A program made the translations under genes and the position numbers. The notes under the pieces are model-generated. The model was not told the origin of the DNA and did not search any database. It saw only the letters and a list, made by a program, of their open reading frames with translations. From Apostichopus japonicus (lineage: Eukaryota; Echinodermata; Holothuroidea; Aspidochirotida; Stichopodidae), in the NCBI RefSeq assembly GCF_037975245.1, contig NC_092575.1, positions 5,265,501-5,329,500 of the forward strand: 64,000 nucleotides of DNA, in the 5' to 3' direction. This document shows, piece after piece, positions 54,839 through 64,000 of this stretch. The stretch's first letter is position 1, and each line of letters starts with the position of its first letter.

Positions 54839-57327
54839 GTGGACGATCCACATAAACCGATTATACAATTACGATTATATATTTCAATTGAGATGACGTG
54901 GGTTATTAAACAAAAACGTCAATACTACTGTTGCATTCCGGGGGCCCATTAGCATAGCAGAGAATACTGTCAAAAGTTCCTTTATGGAAATGTCGTGGTT
55001 AGCTTGTGTATCAATTAATCGTAGTAAAAAGAGACCGGGCCATATTACAATTACAAGAAAATAAAAAATCTATGCGTACAAGAATTTAGTATATGTGAAT
55101 GCAAGTTTACAATGTAGATTAATTTTCAAAACCTTTGCAAATGGTGACACTCTGGTACATATACTAAGCAATAAAACAATACAACATGTGACGTAAAATC
55201 TCTTTAACTATTTCATGAACAACAACAACATTATCCCCCTCAACATATGCAGATATGTTGTAGACATTAAACTCACTGGTAATACCGATTTACTTAACCC
55301 ATAACTCTCTTAATTAGACTATAAAACACATCAATAAGCATTTAACCCTCCTAAATTACATACCACTTGACTATAAATATTCATGACATGGCTGGCTATG
55401 TAGTTCAATGCACAGCTTACTACGGATGAGTATAAAAACCATTCACGTTACACTACTATCCTAATACACACTATTGTCTTAACAGCTTCGTTTTAAACAA
55501 TTAATATTTGAATGGTTATGAGTATTATCTTACAGGATAAGGGTAATAGTAAGTTTTATTTTCACTGTTCTTTTTAAGTCGGGGGTAAGGGTGCGGGGGG
55601 GGGGGGGGGGCACCAATGCCAATCATAACCCGTGCACCGGTGGTCATTGAGGTCAGTTTACAGGAGTGGTTCATTTCCAATGTTCCCAATTAAAGTTGAG
55701 ATCAAGTTTCATTACAATGTAGGTAAGCCGACTTTCATTTAATATGATATGGCTATCTATTTTTAATTTCAATTTTTCTATGCTCAATGACACATGATAT
55801 AGACAGACCTACAACTTCAGAAAATAAAGGATATAAACAGACCCTTGTTTGACGGAGTGATGATTAACTGAAATATTTCGAGATTTGAGGGTTTGGCCCT
55901 TGTTCAGAAGGCTGTCAGTGTTAATTAGATTAGCTGATCATTTCTGAATATATTCAAGAGGAGCTTTGCTTAAGAATCAATATGTTATACAATATCATGT
56001 GTCTCAGATTATGTGGACGGTCCACATAATACGCTCATATACTTACGATTATATATTCCGATTGAGATTACGTGTGTTACTAAAAAAAAAACGTTAATAC
56101 TACTATCCAAATACATTCTATAGACCAAAAGAAAATATTTAGGTTGTGATCTTTCTTAACAAGCTGCTTTTAAGACAATTATTATGTGAACGGTCAACAG
56201 TATTATCATACTAATATTAAGGGTTAAGGATTAGGGTTATTCTTTCGGGTTTCATATAATAATCCTAACCCATGTAACGAGGATTGTTGATGCTTGCTTA
56301 CACTTTTTTCTTCCCAATGTTCCCAAATAAAGTTTTATTAAGACTATATTAGCCTAAAGGTAAACCGTATGACATGCAAAAATATATGTTTATTTGATAA
56401 AGTTATCTGTTTTTAATATAAATCTTTATATGCTCAATGGTACGTGATTTCAACAGATCTACGAGTTCAGTAATTAAAGGAAATAAAACAGACCCATATT
56501 TGACGGGTTGATTCCTTCCTGGATCTGTCGATATTTGGTGCGGGGTCTTTCCTAAGAACATAGTTATTTTGAATTAATAGAGTTCATCAATTTTCAACCC
56601 TAATTTTGGTTTATAATCAATTAACAATACAATGAAATGTGTATAAGATTGTGTGGACGGTCCACATAATCCGCTCGTACACTAACGATTATATATTCCA
56701 ATTGAGATTACGTGTGTTACAGGAAAAAAAATGTTAATACTTCTATATGAATATATTAAATACATTCAATACACATGATTTAAACAGATCTACGAGTTCG
56801 GTAAATACAGGATATAAAACAGACCCATATTTGACGGGTTGATTCCTTACTGAATCTGTCGATATTTGGCGCGGGGTCCTTCCTTAGAACACAGTTATTT
56901 TGAATTAATATAGTTGATAAATTTAAAACCCTAATTTTTGTTTATAGTCAATAAAAAATAATGAAATGTGTATAAGATTATGTGGACGGTCCACATAATC
57001 CGCTCGTACACTTACGATTATATATTCCAATTGAGATTACGTGTGTTACAGAAAAAAAGACGTTTATACTTCTATTATGAATATATTAAATACATTCAAT
57101 ACACATGATTTAAACAGATCTTCGAGTTCTGTAAATACAGGATATAAAACAGACCCATATTTGACGGGTTGATTCCTTACTGAATCTGTCGAGATTTGAG
57201 GGTGTGTAGCCCTTATTCAGAAGACCGTTATTGTGAATTAATGTACTTGATTAATTTTTAATATTTTCAATTATACGGTTTTGGTTTAGAATCAATAAAC
57301 AATACAACATCGTACGTATAATATAAT
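54839..57327. repeat. Higher-order repeat copy D (2,489 bp, one monomer fewer)
   Basis: Cores at 54839, 56013, 56653 and 56982 only. The length is about 327 bp less than copies A-C, exactly one monomer. Confidence 0.85.
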
Positions 57328-60300
57328 GTGGACGATCCACATAAACCGATTATACAATTACGATTATATATTTCAATTGAGATGACGTGGGTTATTAAAC
57401 AAAAACGTCAATACTACTGTTGCATTCCGGGGGCCCATTAGCATAGCAGAGAATACTGTCAAAAGTTCCTTTATGGAAATGTCGTGGTTAGCTTGTGTAT
57501 CAATTAATCGTAGTAAAAAGAGACCGGGCCATATTACAATTACAAGAAAATAAAAAATCTATGCGTACAAGAATTTAGTATATGTGAATGCAAGTTTACA
57601 ATGTAGATTAATTTTCAAAACCGTTGCAAACGGTGACACTCTGGTACATATACTAAGCAATAAAACAATACAACATGTGACGTAAAATCTCTTTAACTAT
57701 TTCATGAACAACAACAACATTACCCCCCTCAACATATGCAGATATGTCGTAGACATTAAACTCACCGGTAATACCGATTTACTTAACCCATAACTCTCTT
57801 AATTAGACTATAAAACACATCAATAAGCATTTAACCCTCCTAAATTACATACCACTTGACTATAAATATTCATGACATGGCTGGCTATGTAGTTCAATGC
57901 ACAGCTTACTACGGATGAGTATAAAAACCATTCACGTTACACTACTATCCTAATACACACTATTGTCTTAACAGCTTCGTTTTAAACAATTAATATTTGA
58001 ATGGTTATGAGTATTATCTTACAGGATAAGGGTAATAGTAAGTTTTATTTTCACTGTTCTTTTTAAGTCGGGGGTAAGGGTGCGGGGGGGGGGGGCACCA
58101 ATGCCAATCATAACCCGTGCACCGGTGGTCATTGAGGTCAGTTTACAGGAGTGGTTCATTTCCAATGTTCCCAATTAAAGTTGAGATCAAGTTTCATTAC
58201 AATGTAGGTAAGCCGACTTTCATTTAATATGATATGGCTATCTATTTTTAATTTCAATTTTTCTATGCTCAATGACACATGATATAGACAGACCTACAAC
58301 TTCAGAAAATAAAGGATATAAACAGACCCTTGTTTGACGGAGTGATGATTAACTGAAATATTTCGAGATTTGAGGGTTTGGCCCTTGTTCAGAAGGCTGT
58401 CAGTGTTAATTAGATTAGCTGATCATTTCTGAATATATTCAAGAGGAGCTTTGCTTAAGAATCAATATGTTATACAATATCATGTGTCTCAGATTATGTG
58501 GACGGTCCACATAATACGCTCATATACTTACGATTATATATTCCAATTGAGATTACGTGTGTTACAAAAAAAAAAACGTTAATACTACTATCCAAATACA
58601 TTCTATAGACCAAAAGAAAATATTTAGGTTGTGATCTTTCTTAACAAGCTGCTTTTAAGACAATTATTATGTGAACGGTCAACAGTATTATCATACTAAT
58701 ATTAAGGGTTAAGGATTAGGGTTATTCTTTCGGGTTTCCTATAATAATCCTAACCCATGTAACGAGGATTGTTGATGCTTGCTTACACTTTTTTCTTTCC
58801 AATGTTCCCAAATAAAGTTTTGTTAAGACTATATTAGCCTAAAGGTAAACCGTATGACATGCAAAAATATATGTTTATTTGATAAAGTTATCTGTTTTTA
58901 ATATAAATCTTTATATGCTCAATGATACATGATTTCAACAGATCTATGAGTTCAGTAATTAAAGGATATAAACAGACCCATATTTGACGGGTTGATTCCT
59001 TCCTGAATCTGTCGATTATTTGGTGCGGGGTCTTTCCTATGAACGGTTATTTTGAATTAATAGAGTTCATCAATTTTCAACCCTAATTTTGGTTTATAAT
59101 CAATAAACAATACAATGAAATGTGTATAAGATTGTGTGGACGGTCCACATAATCCGCTCGTACACTTACGATTATATATTCCAATTGAGATTACGTGTGT
59201 TACAGAAAAAAAAATGTTAATACTTCTATATGAATATATTAAATACATTCAATACACATGATTTAAACAGATCTACGAGTTCGGTAAATACAGGATATAA
59301 AACAGACCCATATTTGACGGGTTGATTCCTTCCTGAATCTATTGATATTTGGAGCGGGGTCTTTCCTAAGAACATAGTTATTTTGAATTAATAGAGTTCA
59401 TCAATTTTCAACCCTAATTTTGGTTTATAATCAATAAACAATACAATGAAATGTGTATAAGATTGTGTGGACGGTCCACATAATCCGCTCGTACACTTAC
59501 GATTATATATTCCAATTGAGATTACGTGTGTTACAGAAAAAAAAAATGTTAATACTTCTATATGAATATATTAAATACATACAATACACATGATTTAAAC
59601 AGATCTACGAGTTCTGTAAATACAGGATATAAAACGGACCCATATTTGACGGGTTGATTCCTTACTGAATCTGTCGATATTTGGCGCGGGGTCTTTCCTA
59701 AGAACATAGTTATTTTGAATTAATAGAGTTCATCAATTTTCAACCCTAATTTTGGTTTATAATCAATAAACAATACAATGAAATGTGTATAAGATTGTGT
59801 GGACGGTCCACATAATCCGCTCGTACACTTACGATTATATATTCCAATTGAGATTACGTGTGTTACAGGAAAAAAAAATGTTAATACTTCTATATGAATA
59901 TATTAAATACATTCAATACACATGATTTAAACAGATCTACGAGTTCGGTAAATACAGGATATAAAACAGACCCATATTTGACGGGTTGATTCCTTACTGA
60001 ATCTGTCGATATTTGGCGCGGGGTCCTTCCTTAGAACACAGTTATTTTGAATTAATATAGTTGATAAATTTAAATCCCTAATTTTTGTTTATAGTCAATA
60101 AAAAATAATGAAATGTGTATAAGATTATGTGGACGGTCCACATAATCCGCTCGTACACTTACGATTATATATTCCAATTGAGATTACGTGTGTTACAGAA
60201 AAAAAGACGTTTATACTTCTATTATGAATATATTAAATACATTCAATACACATGATTTAAACAGATCACGAGTTCTGTAAATACAGGATATAAAACAGAC

Positions 60301-60473
60301 CCATATTTGACGGGTTGATTCCTTACTGAATCTGTCGAGATTTGAGGGTGTGTAGCCCTTATTCAGAAGACCGTTATTGTGAATTAATGTACTTGATTAA
60401 TTTTTAATATTTTCAATTATACGGTTTTGGTTTAGAATCAATAAACAATACAACATCATACGTATAATATAAT
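57328..60473. repeat. Higher-order repeat copy E (3,146 bp, one monomer more)
   Basis: Cores at 57328, about 58499, 59138, 59468, 59799 and 60129. One extra ~331-bp monomer compared with A-C. Confidence 0.85.
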
Positions 60474-62620
60474 GTGGACGATCCACATAAACCGATTATA
60501 CAATTACGATTATATATTTCAATTGAGATGACGTGGGTTATTAAACAAAAACGTCAATACTACTGTTGCATTCCGGGGGCCCATTAGCATAGCAGAGAAT
60601 ACTGTCAAAAGTTCCTTTATGGAAATGTCGTGGTTAGCTTGTGTATCAATTAATCGTAGTAAAAAGAGACCGGGCCATATTACAATTACAAGAAAATAAA
60701 AAATCTATGCGTACAAGAATTTAGTATATGTGAATGCAAGTTTACAATGTAGATTAATTTTCAAAACCTGTGCAAATGGTGACACTCTGGTACATATACT
60801 AAGCAATAAAACAATACAACATGTGACGTAAAATCTCTTTAACTATTTCATGAACAACAACAACAACATTATCCCCCTCAACATATGCAGATATGTCGTA
60901 GACATTAAACTCACTGGTAATACCGATTTACTTAACCCATAACTCTCTTAATTAGACTATAAAACACATCAATAAGCATTTAACCCTCCTAAATTACATA
61001 CCACTTGACTATAAATATTCATGACATGGCTGGCTATGTAGTTCAATGCACAGCTTACTACGGATGAGTATAAAAACCATTCACGTTACACTACTATCCT
61101 AATACACACTATTGTCTTAACAGCTTCGTTTTAAACAATTAATATTTGAATGGTTATGAGTATTATCTTACAGGATAAGGGTAATAGTAAGTTTTATTTT
61201 CACTGTTCTTTTTATGTCGGGGGTAAGGGTGCGGGGGGGGGGGGGGCACCAATGCCAATCATAACCCGTGCACCGGTGGTCATTGAGGTCAGTTTACAGG
61301 AGTGGTTCATTTCCAATGTTCCCAATTAAAGTTGAGATCAAGTTTCATTACAATGTAGGTAAGCCGACTTTCATTTAATATGATATGGCTATCTATTTTT
61401 AATTCCAATTTTTCTATGCTCAATGACACATGATATAGACAGACCTACAACTTCAGAAAATAAAGGATATAAACAGACCCTTGTTTGACGGAGTGATGAT
61501 TAACTGAAATATTTCGAGATTTGAGGGTTTGGCCCTTGTTCAGAAGGCTGTCAGTGTTAATTAGATTAGCTGATCATTTCTGAATATATTCAAGAGGAGC
61601 TTTGCTTAAGAATCAATATGTTATACAATATCATGTGTCTCAGATTATGTGGACGGTCCACATAATACGCTCATATACTTACGATTATATATTCCAATTG
61701 AGATTACGTGTGTTACTAAAAAAAAAAACGTTAATACTACTATCCAAATACATTCTATAGACCAAAAGAAAATATTTAGGTTGTGATCTTTCTTAACAAG
61801 CTGCTTTTAAGACAATTATTATGTGAACGGTCAACAGTATTATCATACTAATATTAAGGGTTAAGGATAAGGGTTATTCTTTCGGGTTTCCTATAATAAT
61901 CCTAACCCATGTAACGAGGATTGTTGATGCTTGCTTTCATTTTTTCTCCCCAATGTTCCTAAATAAAGTTTTGTTAAGAATATATTAACCTAAAGGTAAA
62001 CCGTATGACATGCCAAAAAATATATATTTGATAAAGTTATCTGTTTTTAAAATTAATCTTTCTATGCTCAATGATACATGATTTAAACAGATCTACGAAT
62101 TAGTAATCAGTAATTAAAGGATATAAAACAGAACTATATTTGACGGGTTGATTCCTTCCTGAATCTGCCGATATTTGGTGCGGGGTCCTTCCTTAGAACA
62201 CAGTTTTTTTGAATTAATAGAGTTCATCAATTTTCAACCCTAATTTTGGTTTATAATCAATAAATAATACAATGAAATGTGTATAAGATTATGTGGACGG
62301 TCCACAGAATCCGCTCATACACTTACGATTATATATTCCAATTGAAATTACTGTGTTACAACAACAAAAAAGACGTTAATACGATGTGATTACTTTCAAT
62401 GCATTCAATACACAGATCTACAACTTCGGAAAATAAAGGATATAAACAGACGCTGACCCTTGTTTAACGGAGTGATGATTAAGTGAAACATTTATATATC
62501 TATATTGAATTTGAGTTTTTCTACGCTCAATGACACATGATATAGACAGATCTACAACTTCGGAAAATAAACGATATAAACAGACCCTTGTTTGACGGAG
62601 TGATGATTCCATGAAATCAG
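60474..62620. repeat. Terminal partial higher-order copy F
   Basis: Starts with the variant core and long segment, then cores near 61648 and 62295. It decays into short diverged pieces (CTACAACTTCGGAAAATAAA occurs twice, near 62407 and 62550) before the array breaks. Confidence 0.8.
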
Positions 62621-63755
62621 GGACGTAGCTAAGGCCTGATCATTAGGCGGGGGGGGGGGGGGGAGTGGCTGAAATTCCAACTGGATAGGTTTTGGAGCCA
62701 TAAAATTCCGGCTGTTGTTTGTTCTCCTACCCCCCCCCCCCCCCCTGCTCTACTCGCCAACATTCACATATTGAATACCACTGGCCCTCACTTCACAAAC
62801 TTACATAAACACTCTGGTTAAGCAAAGCAGGTAAGCAACTAAGTAAAGTTATCTGCTTGAAGGCTTTATAGACTACTGACTACAAAAGGTATGTTAATGT
62901 AACAAAGGGGAAAACTTTTTATTTTCAACAAATTATATTCGATGACAAAGTGAGTTACCAAAAATACAGAGCTTTTATTGGCACGCTTAATATTTTTTCT
63001 TTGGGGGGGGGGGGTGGGTGGGGGAAATTTATTACTCACATGAAATGTTTTAATTGTTCACTTCATTCCAACTGATCATTCGGAATGAAGTGAACAATTA
63101 AACATTTTGCAGAAAAATGTTGAGTTGACGAGTTACGATAAGTTGGCAATTAAACACATTGAACATTTTGCAGAAAATGTTTCAATTGCTCAGATGGAAT
63201 GAAGTGAACGATCGGAAATTTTGCAGAAAATTGTCAAACTGACGAGATAATGATAAGTTATCAATTAAACATTTTTCAGAAAATTGTTCAATTGATCAGT
63301 TAAAGCAACTGAGCAATCCAACATTTTCTGATTTTTGATAACATTTTATCTTGTTACTGAAAAATGTCAAATTATGGGCCAAAGTTTTTGTTATGTTGAT
63401 GGCACTTTTAAGCTTCCGTAGATTAGCATCAGCGTTTTTTGTATACATAGAGACAATGTATATCTTGAACTTACTTGAAGCTAGCGAAGTGGGAGTATTC
63501 AAAATCATACGAAGTTTTGTATGGTGGAGTATAAAGATCGCGTGATAGAATTTCTCAATGTGACAAGGAAAACGTGGTAAAATTGACTGATTGAAGGTCA
63601 ATCTTGACCGAAAATTTTAGTTCACTCACAAATTACAAGAATATGTGAAAATTAGAGTGCGACAGTCGGAAAAATGAGAGTGCGACAGTCGGAAATTCAG
63701 ACTGTCGCACTCAAATTTTCCAAGTATCGTCAGTTTGACCAAGATTTGGGGGGGG
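62621..63755. other. Spacer with inverted repeats and poly(G)/poly(C) runs
   Basis: Begins CAGGGACGTAGCTAAGGCCT, a typical TIR-element start, followed by G17 and later C15 with mirrored GGGAG/CTCC edges. A hairpin pairs 63044-63069 with 63082-63106 (GGAATGAAGTGAACAATT arm), followed by about four decayed ~60-bp repeats containing CATTTTGCAGAAAATTGTTC. A second hairpin pairs 63678-63690 with 63700-63712 (GAGTGCGACAGTC), and a third copy of the arm lies at 63655-63667. No gene recognised. Confidence 0.6.
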
Positions 63756-63759
63756 GGGG

Positions 63760-64000
63760 GAGGGTTATCTATTTTTAATTTGAATCTATTTATGCTCAAT
63801 GATACATGAATTAAACAGATCTACCAGTTCGGTTAATAAAGGATATTAACAGTCCCATATTTGACCGGTTTAAGTCTTCCTGTAGAATATCGAGATTTTA
63901 TGGGTGGGCGTCCCTCCCAGATTCTTCTTGTTGTGAATTATAGTAGTTGATAAATGTGTAATATTTTCAATTACGGGTTTGGTTATCTGGAAATGGTATT
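63760..64000. repeat. Diverged satellite sequence resuming at window end
   Basis: Shares ATGCTCAATGATACATGA, ACAGATCTACNAGTTCGGT and GACNGGTTNA words with the array monomers but carries many changes. This indicates that satellite-related DNA continues beyond the window. Confidence 0.7.

Larger units (their letters stand above)
43930..62620. repeat. Satellite array: ~331-bp monomers in a ~2.8-kb higher-order repeat
   Basis: The array is built from monomers centred on the palindrome TGTGGACGGTCCACA, followed by CGATTATATATTCCAATTGA and ATTACGTGTGTTAC, an A-run, and then CAGACCCATATTTGACGGGT. Palindrome starts at 44721, 45053, 45384, 45715 and 46045 are spaced 330-332 bp. A variant core (GTGGACGATCCAC) at 46391, 49208, 52024, 54839, 57328 and 60474 marks each higher-order unit. 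Degenerate edge copies lie at 44033 and 44523. No protein is encoded; recurring 63-residue open frames simply repeat with the monomer. By eye, higher-order copies differ at very few bases while monomer types within a unit differ more. That is the pattern of recent unequal exchange. Confidence 0.93.

Noticed and set aside
45305-59248. Five near-identical 63-residue minus-strand open frames (45305, 50937, 53752, 59057 and relatives)
   Set aside because: They recur only because the satellite monomer recurs, cross the palindrome, and have no start context, splice logic or domain.

Overview
This is animal genomic DNA: AT-rich, intron-rich and full of transposon fossils, microsatellites and long poly(G)/poly(C) runs. 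Genes are split by introns with GT-AG borders, and repeats include a tRNA-headed SINE, CR1/L2-like LINE pieces, hAT-like MITEs and a higher-order satellite. The closest fit is a marine invertebrate, perhaps an echinoderm or other invertebrate deuterostome. That is inference from gene family style and repeat content, not a species call.

Layout. (1) 1-2.15 kb, minus strand: 5' part of a guanylate-binding-protein-like large GTPase. One 699-bp exon carries the P-loop, DxEG and RD motifs. A phase-compatible upstream exon encodes a duplicated 18-residue repeat. A LINE 3' fragment sits in the intron between them. (2) 2.2-11.7 kb: no convincing gene; a decayed LINE on the plus strand (4.49-5.94 kb), a diverged local duplication, a dispersed repeat ending in a hairpin, and an internally deleted hAT transposon. 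(3) 11.8-25.6 kb, minus strand: a complete beta-glucuronidase gene (GUSB orthologue), assembled here as 12 exons and 639 codons plus stop, with both catalytic glutamates. Its introns hold an LTR-like insertion, two MITEs, a 1.1-kb minisatellite and a 0.6-kb tandem duplication. (4) 25.6-28.9 kb: divergent intergenic DNA with nested repeats. (5) 28.94-35.0 kb, plus strand: a 12-exon gene for a 419-residue protein. It has an N-terminal hydrophobic segment, a basic region, a duplicated exon module, an ataxin-2-type LsmAD domain and a lysine/arginine-rich tail. This unusual architecture is my main candidate for something undescribed. (6) 35.4-40.8 kb: TIR elements and a SINE. (7) 40.87-43.4 kb, plus strand: the first three coding exons of a divergent Rab-like GTPase whose second half is not visible. 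(8) 43.9-62.6 kb: a satellite array of ~331-bp monomers with a palindromic core, arranged into a ~2.8-kb higher-order repeat present in five full copies plus partial ends. (9) 62.6-64 kb: hairpin-rich spacer, then a diverged monomer running off the window.

The genes show no sign of acting together. GUSB and the LsmAD gene are divergently transcribed neighbours. The Rab-like gene ends against, or spans, the satellite. All exon borders were read by eye from homology, reading phase and GT-AG consensus, so single borders may be off by a codon.
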